The position numbers and the translations under genes are program-made. Below, piece by piece: positions 15,263 to 22,773 of a DNA stretch of 23,396 bases (position 1 is its first letter; the number at the start of each line of letters is the position of its first letter). The stretch comes from a virus: positions 1 through 23,396 of IMG/VR virus record IMGVR_UViG_3300037584_003347; one strand, written 5' to 3'. The notes beneath the pieces are model-generated. The model saw only the letters and a program-made list of their open reading frames with translations. It did no database searches and had not been told where the DNA came from.

Positions 15263-17097
15263 TAATTTAATCCGTATTTATTTAATAAACTTTCATATGT
15301 TTGTTCATTCTTTTGCATGTTTTCATTGTGGTCTACTTGTATATTACCTTCAAAACTTTTCATCCAATCCGGATATCCCATACCACCAGATATATCAAGA
15401 TTAAGCGCTCGTTCTTCTGGATTATTAGATAGCCAATTATAGTATGCATTTTCTAATTTTTTAGAACCTTCTATTGTAAAGAAATCTGGTTGTTTTTCTT
15501 TGTCATAACCGGCAAGTGTTAAAGCACCTGACATGTTATTGTATAGTTGATTGTATATTCTTACATAGTTTTGTATAATTGCTTTATCAGTTGTACGCCC
15601 ACCAATACCTGTTAGTCTTACGTCTTCAAATGATCTACGTAAAACGTCTGCTAACATACGACCAGTTGGCTGTCTGTCTCTCGCTAACATTAAACCTAAT
15701 GTTGTTTCAAATGTTTCTAATACAGATCGCTCACCACCAGATTGTAAAAGTTTTGTAAAGGTATCTGCAACAACGTACGCTCTTGCAGGTTGTCCATTGG
15801 TGTCTACGCCATAATCATCACCACCTAAAGCTGCTCCATATCTATCTTGCGTTAATCCATTACCACCATATTTATTCTCTCTATCAACAAATACAGGTAT
15901 TTCTACACCACCTATATTCATCGTACCATTCGCTGTTTCACGAACAGCAAAACCTGAACCCGTAGGATCTGCAGAATCAAAATCACCTGCAATTACTTGT
16001 CCTGTAAATTCTTCAAATACTTGTGCAGCTGGTCCTACAATTTTTCCTAACTCACCTGAAGCACCAATTAAGTCTGGTCTTTCTATAATTAATGGAATAA
16101 TTTCATTAGCAAGTGGTACTAATCCACGTTTAACATAATTAGCATATTGTACTTGAGCATCAGATGACGCATCACCTTTTACGTTTATTGAATCAGCATA
16201 ATTTAATCCAAATGCATCTTGACCTTCTCCAGCTTCAACAAAACTAAATACATCAAAACCATAAGCTTGATTGAATCCGTAAAATTTAGTTTCTTCTGGA
16301 CTTGTTCTTTTCACAGTTAATACTTTTAAAGGTTTTTCTAATTTAATTGGGTTACCTTTTGCATCTAAAGAAATACTACCATCATCTTCTGTTTTGTAAT
16401 TTTGATATACCATAACGTATGGACCACTTCTATCTTGCATGTCTTCCATTTCTTGAAAATATAAATCTAATGCAGCAGCTCCTATCTCACGATCAGCTTT
16501 TGCTTTTTCTACACCCATCTCAAATAGTAATGGCGCAGTTTGTTGTCCTGTTTGTCCTACTACATCAAAAAATCCTCTGAGGCCAGGTTGATCAGTTCTA
16601 CCTGACATTAAAGAAGATCCTATTTGCATAAGTAAAGCTATTTTTTGTAATTTGTTTCCTGACGAATCGCCAATAAAATTTTTAATTACATCTTTATAAT
16701 TGTTTATTCTTTTTACACTATCATTATCAATGTAATCAGCAATAACTGGATCATTTTGTAAATCATTTGATGCGTAGTTATTTGTTTCTGTGCCAGCACC
16801 TGAGTTTGTTGTAAGAGATTGTTCATTTTCAATTTCTTCTTTTTTTGATTCTACCTGTGATTTTATTGGAGGACCATCTACAGGAGCATTTGGTTGTGGG
16901 TCTTTTGATGTGACGTTGATTTCTGTACTTATATCAGTCGTTACATCATCTTGAAAATCTGCTGGTGTTATGTTTCCTGTATCTGTTAGAGAGTCAACCA
17001 TTAAAGGTCCTGTCCCAAGAGTAAACATTCTACCTTGTGGGGTGTTAAAACCTCTAGCTGTTCTTTGAAACAAAGGTCTTAGTAATGAACTAACCAT
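15262..17097 (-). CDS. Candidate internal virion protein (611 residues)
   Basis: The N-terminal 120 residues are low-complexity and acidic, rich in Asn, Thr and Ser. A conserved-looking block follows at about 150-215: KIALLMQIGSSLMSGRTD, GLRGFFDVVGQTGQQ and then EKAKADREIGAAALDLY, a pattern I recall from marine phage virion clusters. The rest is mixed alpha and beta with no enzyme motif. Its place directly before the 1086-residue gene and after the Gln/Ala-rich gene suggests a virion or ejection component. The ATG has AAGG 4 bases upstream, 6 bases beyond the previous stop. The stop overlaps the next start as TAATG, so the two large proteins are probably made in linked amounts. Function remains inferred. 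Confidence 0.6.
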   Translation of the reverse strand: MVSSLLRPLFQRTARGFNTPQGRMFTLGTGPLMVDSLTDTGNITPADFQDDVTTDISTEINVTSKDPQPNAPVDGPPIKSQVESKKEEIENEQSLTTNSGAGTETNNYASNDLQNDPVIADYIDNDSVKRINNYKDVIKNFIGDSSGNKLQKIALLMQIGSSLMSGRTDQPGLRGFFDVVGQTGQQTAPLLFEMGVEKAKADREIGAAALDLYFQEMEDMQDRSGPYVMVYQNYKTEDDGSISLDAKGNPIKLEKPLKVLTVKRTSPEETKFYGFNQAYGFDVFSFVEAGEGQDAFGLNYADSINVKGDASSDAQVQYANYVKRGLVPLANEIIPLIIERPDLIGASGELGKIVGPAAQVFEEFTGQVIAGDFDSADPTGSGFAVRETANGTMNIGGVEIPVFVDRENKYGGNGLTQDRYGAALGGDDYGVDTNGQPARAYVVADTFTKLLQSGGERSVLETFETTLGLMLARDRQPTGRMLADVLRRSFEDVRLTGIGGRTTDKAIIQNYVRIYNQLYNNMSGALTLAGYDKEKQPDFFTIEGSKKLENAYYNWLSNNPEERALNLDISGGMGYPDWMKSFEGNIQVDHNENMQKNEQTYESLLNKYGLN

Positions 17098-17103
17098 AGG
17101 ACC

Positions 17104-17961
17104 TTAATTCTTCAATGCTTCGTATGCGGCCAATCCTTGAATACCACTACCTACAGCTTGAGCTAATGGGTTGACCGTTGGTGAAGTGCCCATGGTTGTA
17201 GCCATACCACTTGACGGCATACCTTGATAAATATCGCTAACAAATCCAAGACGTTGAAACGGCTCGTATTTTTGTTGTATTGTTTGACGATATTTAGCGT
17301 CTTCAATTTGCTGTAGACGTTGTTGCTGTACTGAGCCAGCTGACATAGCAGATGCAATATCCCCCTGTTGCAATGCTTGTTGTTGTGCGCCGAGTGCTCC
17401 AAGACCTTGTGCTGCTTGTGCTTGTCTTTGCATTTGATTTTGAAAATTTTGTTGTGCTGCTTGTTGTGCTTGTTGAAAGTTTTGCGCTTGCGCTTGACCA
17501 ACAGCTTGTGCTTGTTGAGCACCTAGTTCTGCAGTTTGTATACCTTGTCTAGCTCCACCAAAAGCTCCTGCTTTTGATGCTTGTAAATTAGTTTGATTTT
17601 GTAATTTTGCAAATTGATCTTCTATTCCTGAAATAACTTCGTTTTGATATGGATTCATATATGCTTGATATGACATTGGATCATATGCTGCTGTGCTACC
17701 TAATAAATTATCTGTAGCTGCATTTAAATAGGGTTGAAACGAGCCAAGACCACCAGCTGTATCCATAAAAGCTTGATTTTGTAAATCAGTAAAATCGACA
17801 ACTTGTTGTTGAGGAATAGTTACAGGATCTTTTGCAAATCCTGAAGCTGTATCCATAAGCTGTAACTTACGTGCTTCTATTTGTGGTGCTTCACGCTGAA
17901 ACGTCGTCTGGAACTGGGTTCCTGATGGATCGCCTCCGTCGCTTAATCCTGGTATACTCAA
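17104..17961 (-). CDS. Gln/Ala-rich virion-associated protein with TTG start
   Basis: This 285-residue protein contains a segment YMNPYQNEVISGIEDQFAK (101-119) followed by KAGAFGGARQG (130-140), a signature shared by a family in podovirus-like marine phages. Residues 142-220 are strongly Gln/Ala-rich and should form a long helix or coiled coil. The C-terminal 50 residues are small and flexible. The start is a TTG at 17961, chosen because AGGAGA lies 5 bases upstream and it overlaps the acetyltransferase stop as TTGA. The next Met (residue 36) would remove part of the N-terminal domain. A role as an internal core or ejection protein is inferred from the neighbours. No catalytic motif is visible. 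Confidence 0.6.
   Translation of the reverse strand: MSIPGLSDGGDPSGTQFQTTFQREAPQIEARKLQLMDTASGFAKDPVTIPQQQVVDFTDLQNQAFMDTAGGLGSFQPYLNAATDNLLGSTAAYDPMSYQAYMNPYQNEVISGIEDQFAKLQNQTNLQASKAGAFGGARQGIQTAELGAQQAQAVGQAQAQNFQQAQQAAQQNFQNQMQRQAQAAQGLGALGAQQQALQQGDIASAMSAGSVQQQRLQQIEDAKYRQTIQQKYEPFQRLGFVSDIYQGMPSSGMATTMGTSPTVNPLAQAVGSGIQGLAAYEALKN
17365..17520 (-). repeat. Low-complexity CAA/GCA repeat tract within the Gln/Ala-rich gene
   Basis: Imperfect runs of CAA, CAG and GCA-type codons (seen on the plus strand as TTG/TGC-rich text such as gcttgtgctgcttgtgc) encode alternating Gln and Ala. The tract stays in frame and explains long spurious frames on both strands. It is a likely site of slippage length change between relatives. 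Confidence 0.6.
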
Positions 17962-18404
17962 AATATTCTCCTATAATTTGTTCCAATTTTCTGCATTCCT
18001 AAACGTTTTGCAACTTTATCAAAGCTACCTGCTTGTTCAGAAACACTTAATATTACTTCTTTCACTTTATTCATCTCTGACCAATTTACAAATCTTTTCA
18101 TGAGTTGTATACCAGTCATTTTACCTCTCTCCTCTGGAACTACATACAGTTCCAATTGTCTACTAAAAGTGTCCTTACTATAAGGAAATTCCAATATGCA
18201 TCCTATCATAAAACCTATTGGTTCTTCCTTTTTTGTAGCAACTATACCAAACATGTTTGGTTTATTCATTGCTGCGAAGAAATAGTTTTTAACTTTTTCT
18301 TCGTTTATCTCTACTTCATTCCCCCAGTGAGATTCTTTTAAAAAGTCTTTGCTAACTTTTTGAATCCAATGAAGATCTTTCTCTTCGAAAAATCTCCAAT
18401 CCAT
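17958..18404 (-). CDS. GNAT-family N-acetyltransferase in the virion gene cluster
   Basis: This 148-residue protein follows the GNAT fold order: PIGFMIGCILEF (62-73, beta 2-3), LELYVVPEERGKMTGIQLM (84-102, beta 4 and acetyl-CoA motif A), VKEVILSVS (114-122, beta 5) and VAKRLGMQKIGTNYRRI (131-147). In motif A the expected RGxGxG reads RGKMTG, so the first glycine is replaced by Met96. This degeneracy occurs in phage GNATs and may alter CoA binding. Phage GNATs sit in many structural operons, and their substrates are mostly unknown. The start is ATG with a weak ribosome binding site, 3 bases after the upstream gene. It could modify a virion protein, a host protein or a toxin, and context favours a late function. 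Confidence 0.8.
   Translation of the reverse strand: MDWRFFEEKDLHWIQKVSKDFLKESHWGNEVEINEEKVKNYFFAAMNKPNMFGIVATKKEEPIGFMIGCILEFPYSKDTFSRQLELYVVPEERGKMTGIQLMKRFVNWSEMNKVKEVILSVSEQAGSFDKVAKRLGMQKIGTNYRRIF
17967..17972 (-). promoter_or_regulatory. Shine-Dalgarno site fixing the TTG start of the Gln/Ala-rich gene
   Basis: AGGAGA on the minus strand lies 5 bases before TTG at 17961, inside the last codons of the acetyltransferase gene. There is no ATG or GTG at a comparable distance. Confidence 0.6.
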
Positions 18405-18407
18405 TTA

Positions 18408-19367
18408 CTATACCATAGCTTCCGAAGGTTTTTCAGATTCTGGATCTAGTTTGTTCATCATTTTATACATCTTTTTTGCTCCTTTTATTCTGCTACCATT
18501 ACCAAAATTTTCTACAGCTTTAGCTGTCATGACAAATTCGCCATCACTTAACTTTGCATTTATCGCATCATCTTTTGGTCCACCTGGGCCACTGACCTCG
18601 CCACCTGTTTCATAAGGCGTAAAATTAAATTTGTCTGGCACGTAACTATAGTAAGGATTTTTCATCATGTCGTATAGTTGAGCCATACGTTTTTTTTCTT
18701 TTTCACGCATCATCTCTTCTGTTTGTGCTTCTGTTGGCATGCCTCCTGTTAAACCTGCTAGTAAAGGTAAACCAGCTTTAATATCAAAAGATCCTGCTGG
18801 AATGTCAGCTCCTAAAAAAGATTTTCCTGCTTGTTGTGTTCTAAATAAATCTGATAACTTCATGCCTGGCGATAATGTCCTTGTAGTATCTCCAAGATAT
18901 TGAGTTTTAGGCATTACGTTTAAAGGTAAACCTTTCATGTTACCTTCTACACCAAATCTTGGTATTGTTTGTGTAATTGGTTGTCCACCAGGTGCCATTA
19001 ATAAATCCATTGCACTTACATCACCGCCTAATGTATTAGCCATAGCGTTTGCTTTCATAAAAGAAAACGGAACAGCTGTTAATGCAGAATATAATGCTGC
19101 ACGTTCAGGATTTTTTTGTCCCATCAGTCTTGCTAATCCATAACTTGTTAGACCAGATGTAACTGGTGCTTTTAACATCATTGGCATTGCGCCAAACTTT
19201 GTACCATAACCACTGAGTAAACTACCTAGGCCAGCGCCTTTGCCACCAGCTGCTAAAAATCCACCTAGTTTTGGTGCAAGGTATGGTGCAGCAAACATGG
19301 CTGCAACAGGCAACATTGGTTTTGCTTTCTTAACTATATTCTTTATTGCTTTATCAAAAAATCCCAT
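18408..19367 (-). CDS. Virion-type protein with hydrophobic N-terminus and C-terminal SDGEFVM module
   Basis: This 319-residue protein begins with a basic helix (FFDKAIKNIVKKAKP), then Ala/Gly/Met-rich hydrophobic stretches at about 19-55 that could insert in membrane. Residues 255-305 form a distinct module: GGEVSGPGGPKDDAINAKL, SDGEFVMTAKAVENFGNG, then GAKKMYKMMNKL. I recognise this module from the C-termini of diverse phage structural proteins, although its function is not established. A charged linker (EEMMREKEKKRMAQ, 218-231) precedes it. The gene starts one base after the 250-residue gene with little ribosome binding site, which suggests coupling. A membrane-active ejection or tail accessory role is plausible but inferred. 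Confidence 0.6.
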   Translation of the reverse strand: MGFFDKAIKNIVKKAKPMLPVAAMFAAPYLAPKLGGFLAAGGKGAGLGSLLSGYGTKFGAMPMMLKAPVTSGLTSYGLARLMGQKNPERAALYSALTAVPFSFMKANAMANTLGGDVSAMDLLMAPGGQPITQTIPRFGVEGNMKGLPLNVMPKTQYLGDTTRTLSPGMKLSDLFRTQQAGKSFLGADIPAGSFDIKAGLPLLAGLTGGMPTEAQTEEMMREKEKKRMAQLYDMMKNPYYSYVPDKFNFTPYETGGEVSGPGGPKDDAINAKLSDGEFVMTAKAVENFGNGSRIKGAKKMYKMMNKLDPESEKPSEAMV

Positions 19368-19368
19368 A

Positions 19369-20121
19369 TTATATTGTCATTGTAGCACCTGGATATAATA
19401 GTTCCAAGTCGTTTGTTAATAATTCTAGTTCATCTTCATTGCCTGCATCTCTTGCATCTTCTATCATTTGTAATAAATTTGGTAATGTGTAAGTGCCTGC
19501 ACTAGCCTCTATTCGTGGTTCTTGCATTTGTTTTATAATATCTTCCATAGGCATATCATCAAGATCCATACCTTCAGGTAACATGAACATATTAGGATTA
19601 TTTGGATCGTATTCTTGAAACTCGTCCATTGGTAAACCTTCATTTTCTGGATTTACTGGATTAAAATATTTATTATAAAGCTCTGTTAAAAAGTAATCAT
19701 CTGCTGTGGGGTCTAAGTATGATGTAGCTGGTGTTATTTCTGGTAAAGCTTCTTTACCCTTGTCAAAAAAATCTTGAAAATTTCTTTTCATATCATAAAT
19801 ACTTCCAGGAGTATCTTCTTGAAAAATGTCATCTAAAAGCATATCTAATGTTGTTTCAGAACGATCTTGACCAAACGTATCTACGGGTCCACCTGTAGGT
19901 ACTTCAATAACAGGGTCCATTTTTCCCAATCCAAAACCACCTATCATGGAAGGATCTCTACCACCTTTACCTAAATTGTAATCTACTATTGTGCCTGCTT
20001 TAGGTGCAAAGGCTCCTATGCCACCTGATCTTGCTATATAACTTTCTCTATTACTATCATCAAAACCTGGCGCCATGGGTGACGGGTATGATCTGTCTCT
20101 TCGTCTAGTTGATAGTGCCAC
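19369..20121 (-). CDS. Acidic protein of unknown function in virion cluster
   Basis: This 250-residue protein has a basic start (STRRRDRSYPSP), a Gly-rich stretch to about residue 75, and a strongly acidic, Met/Pro-rich second half (for example LPEGMDLDDMPMEDIIKQMQ) with a Leu/Glu-rich C-terminus. I recognise no domain. It starts at a GTG whose T and G follow the previous gene's TAG stop as TAGTG, with AGGAG seven bases before, so the start is well supported and translation is probably coupled. Acidic, low-complexity proteins at this place in a structural operon are often scaffolding or minor virion proteins, but nothing in the sequence proves that here. Confidence 0.55.
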   Translation of the reverse strand: MALSTRRRDRSYPSPMAPGFDDSNRESYIARSGGIGAFAPKAGTIVDYNLGKGGRDPSMIGGFGLGKMDPVIEVPTGGPVDTFGQDRSETTLDMLLDDIFQEDTPGSIYDMKRNFQDFFDKGKEALPEITPATSYLDPTADDYFLTELYNKYFNPVNPENEGLPMDEFQEYDPNNPNMFMLPEGMDLDDMPMEDIIKQMQEPRIEASAGTYTLPNLLQMIEDARDAGNEDELELLTNDLELLYPGATMTI

Positions 20122-20369
20122 TATACGTCTCCTGATTGTCCTTCTATTATTTTATGAATTGCTGCACTAATAACCACATCTTGTCTAATGTGTTCTGATT
20201 TAGTGTCAGTTGCAGGGTTAGCAACATCGTCATCAGCTTCTTTAGCCGAACCATATTCCTGTCCTGTTACAGTGTTGGTAATAGTTATTTCTGCTGGGAC
20301 AACGATTTTAGGTACCTGTTCACCGTTAATCTCAACATACTCTACTACTCCGTCATCTTTTATAGGCAT
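20121..20369 (-). CDS. Small conserved phage protein of unknown function (82 residues)
   Basis: An AAGGAG ribosome binding site lies 6 bases before the ATG at 20369, the strongest in this part of the operon. The protein is beta-rich at first (VEYVEINGEQVPKIVVPAEI, ITITNTVTGQEY), then has an acidic loop and the segment NPATDTKSEHIRQDVVISA. This looks like a member of a small marine phage family, but no function is known to me. The 40-base gap upstream (20370-20409) holds only this ribosome binding site and no hairpin. Confidence 0.6.
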   Translation of the reverse strand: MPIKDDGVVEYVEINGEQVPKIVVPAEITITNTVTGQEYGSAKEADDDVANPATDTKSEHIRQDVVISAAIHKIIEGQSGDV

Positions 20370-20409
20370 ATTCTCTCCTTATAGCAAGTATTTTGTATGT
20401 TTTCAATCA

Positions 20410-20715
20410 TTATGATATCTCTAAGAATGTTACATACACGTTTATAGGTTGTGCATTTGTGTTAATTTTTAGTAAGTCTCCTGCTTCTAAAACATCTGAC
20501 CCAGAAATAAAGGTTTTTGTAGCATTAGCAGCTAAACTAGCTTCTCTTTCTAACTCCAAAGTACCTATTTTTACAGATACTTGAGCTGCTCCACTACTAT
20601 TATTAAATACTTTAATTGTTTTTATTATGGTAGTTGTAGCTGCAGGACAAGTGTATACCGTATTATCTCCTGTGCTAGTTAGTGCAGATATAACTCTTTT
20701 ATATGTATTAGCCAT
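20410..20715 (-). CDS. Small beta-rich structural-type phage protein (101 residues)
   Basis: The sequence MANTYKRVISALTSTGDNTV followed by CPAATTTIIKTIKVFNNSSG and a C-terminal INVYVTFLEIS fits a compact beta-sandwich. I associate this pattern with small virion proteins of marine phages, placed between tail and internal protein genes. It has no Cys pair or catalytic motif. It may decorate the head or tail, or act as a fibre or baseplate accessory, and the sequence does not decide. Its ATG overlaps the stop of the preceding 56-residue gene as TAATG. Confidence 0.65.
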   Translation of the reverse strand: MANTYKRVISALTSTGDNTVYTCPAATTTIIKTIKVFNNSSGAAQVSVKIGTLELEREASLAANATKTFISGSDVLEAGDLLKINTNAQPINVYVTFLEIS

Positions 20716-20885
20716 TAATTTAAAAACCAGGCAAAAGCCTCGTCCTCTTCTCTAAGTGTTTCTGGTGTGTAAGAACTATTAAGTAATTGGATTAACAAAT
20801 CTAATGACTGTATCATTTGATCTATTTGTCCTTTACTATATTCTTGTGGTGCTTGTGGTAATCTAGGTATATTTATTTGTGCCAT
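20715..20885 (-). CDS. Small conserved phage protein of unknown function (56 residues)
   Basis: The real start is the ATG at 20885, which overlaps the stop of the tail protein gene as TAATG. An in-frame extension to 20936 only shadows that gene. The protein begins MAQINIPRLPQAPQEYSKGQ and continues with a helical stretch IDQMIQSLDLLIQLLNSSY. Small proteins of this form appear repeatedly at this position in marine phage tail clusters. No function is established. Both ends use TAATG overlaps, so its dose is probably tied to its neighbours. Confidence 0.65.
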   Translation of the reverse strand: MAQINIPRLPQAPQEYSKGQIDQMIQSLDLLIQLLNSSYTPETLREEDEAFAWFLN

Positions 20886-22765
20886 TATCTCATTCCATCG
20901 GGTTGTACATCTGCGCGATATGTGCCATATCTCCACTTAGTATCTATTGCAGAACTTGTTATTTTTAAAGATGCTTGTCGACCACGTGCACGTGTGTCTA
21001 TTTTTGTTGTTGTAGGTGAAACTGTGTAAGGACCATTTGTCGTAGCTGTAGAGCTCGGATATAACTTAAAGTTTAATTCTACATCAACGTTACCACTTTG
21101 ATCTTTAAAGTCTGGTATGAATTTTTTTATTGACATAAGTTTTTCTCCTGCTTCTGGTAAAACAAAATCACCTGATGTTATTGATGAAGACAAAGCTACA
21201 CCATCCGCATTGTTGCCATTTTCATGACTATATAAAAAACTTCTACCTGCAGTTAATCCTGTGATTGTACTAACTGTAGATGTTGTACTAGAATTTTCAA
21301 ACTCCATTGCTTGAGGAAAACCATAGACACCCTTATCAAACCATGAAGATCTAGCAAGACTACCAACGTACCAAACGTTTTCTAAGTAATTGTAAGTTAC
21401 AGATCTATTTATTACGTTTGAACCACTAGAGCAATAAAACCAAGTGACTTCGTTAAACTCTGTGTTAAGTCCTGCAAATGTATCTTTTTGAGATGCTTCA
21501 TCAATATCAGTAAAAACATAATCTTCTACACTACATGGTATTTTTTGCACTGAACCATCAAATACAAAGAAAGAATCATTACCCATCCAAAATGATTTGC
21601 CGTTAGATTCAACAGCTGCGTGTTGTCCTATACAACCACAAGCAGAACCTAATTGTTGAAAACCAAATACAAATGGTGCACCAATTAATTGCATTTGATA
21701 CAATGCTGTGTCTGACCACACAAGTACAGCACCACGAGAACGTTTTGCTGTTACAAGTTTGGAGCCATCTGTGAGTCTTTGTGAACCAGCTGTGTTTGTA
21801 GCAGTTGGTGTCCATACTGCTGGATCTTCTTGATCAGACCAACGAAGAAACATATCATCTCTTGTGGAAGACGTGCCTATTGTTGTTTCTGTACCAAAAC
21901 AAATTACATGTCTATCAGTGCCAGAAACTAATACAAATCTACTAGATGTAGGAGCACCAGAAACTGCTGTTCTATTTGCACGCTGTACTGTCGAAGTACT
22001 AGCTGACGTGTCCCAATAATATAAACTACCATTTAATTGTTGACATAATATATCTTCACCCCAGTTATCTAAAGACCATTTACCAGAATCAAGCTGCACA
22101 CTATTAGGTGCTGCAAGAGCTGCTCTGGATTTATTCCAACCAGGTCCACCTGATACACCACCGTAAGGTCCTGCACCCCAACCATATCCTAATATAGAAA
22201 ATGGTGGTCTAGTATTTATTTGATATTCTGCACTACCTGTGACACCACTAGCACCTGCACCAGAAGCTGCTGCTTTTGCAGTGATTACATAATTGTTTGT
22301 GTCAGTGACTGATTGTATTTCAAATTCACCTTCTAAATTACTAGCTGTTATACCATTTGCTGTACCTGATACGCTAGATATAGTAACAAAATCACCTTCT
22401 ATAGCACCGTGTGTAGCGTCTGTTACTGTGACTGATGTAGATCCTGAGGCTGTTGTAAAATTAGTTATTGATGCGCCAGTTTCTCTTATAGGCGTAATAT
22501 CATGAAAAGCTTGGTTTTGATAAACGTATAATTTTTTGTTAGTTCCTGTAATTAAGTAAGCATCTCCGTCAAGAGAAAACCAAGTTATAATTCCTCGTGC
22601 TGCACCTACTAATGCCTCTGGTGTTGTTTTTGCCCAACCACCTATTTTTTCTGGTAATCCGTATCTAAAACGCACGTTGTCACAATCTATCCAACGACCT
22701 TCAGCACCATATTCGGTGTTTTGTTTGTCTATACCCGGCGCTACTTGAATTTTTATAAGCGTCAT
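20885..22765 (-). CDS. Large tail protein, possible tail hub/nozzle or packaged-DNA stabilisation protein
   Basis: This 626-residue beta-rich protein starts APGIDKQNTEYGAEGRWIDC with RFRYGLPEKIGGW near residue 32. That opening is typical of a podovirus tail protein family resembling the P22 gp10-type stabilisation/nozzle proteins. Repeated short beta units (such as GDAYLITGTNKKLYVY and HVICFGTET) suggest a beta-propeller. Residues 98-175 form a Ser/Thr-rich inserted domain (STSVTVTDATHGAIEGDFVT) of a kind that recurs in phage tail proteins, and 193-210 is a Gly-rich linker. It starts at an ATG with AGGAG 5 bases upstream, 8 bases after the tail fibre gene. The nozzle assignment is an inference from overall likeness and context. 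Confidence 0.65.
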   Translation of the reverse strand: MTLIKIQVAPGIDKQNTEYGAEGRWIDCDNVRFRYGLPEKIGGWAKTTPEALVGAARGIITWFSLDGDAYLITGTNKKLYVYQNQAFHDITPIRETGASITNFTTASGSTSVTVTDATHGAIEGDFVTISSVSGTANGITASNLEGEFEIQSVTDTNNYVITAKAAASGAGASGVTGSAEYQINTRPPFSILGYGWGAGPYGGVSGGPGWNKSRAALAAPNSVQLDSGKWSLDNWGEDILCQQLNGSLYYWDTSASTSTVQRANRTAVSGAPTSSRFVLVSGTDRHVICFGTETTIGTSSTRDDMFLRWSDQEDPAVWTPTATNTAGSQRLTDGSKLVTAKRSRGAVLVWSDTALYQMQLIGAPFVFGFQQLGSACGCIGQHAAVESNGKSFWMGNDSFFVFDGSVQKIPCSVEDYVFTDIDEASQKDTFAGLNTEFNEVTWFYCSSGSNVINRSVTYNYLENVWYVGSLARSSWFDKGVYGFPQAMEFENSSTTSTVSTITGLTAGRSFLYSHENGNNADGVALSSSITSGDFVLPEAGEKLMSIKKFIPDFKDQSGNVDVELNFKLYPSSTATTNGPYTVSPTTTKIDTRARGRQASLKITSSAIDTKWRYGTYRADVQPDGMR

Positions 22766-22773
22766 TCAAGCTC

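Noticed and set aside
17163-17522. Lys/His/Asn-rich frame on the minus strand within the Gln/Ala-rich gene
   Set aside because: It is a frame-shifted reading of the CAA/GCA repeat tract and has no ribosome binding site or sensible composition.
20886-20936. N-terminal extension of the 56-residue protein
   Set aside because: It reads the tail protein gene's end in another frame, while the TAATG start at 20885 gives the expected MAQINIPRLP beginning.
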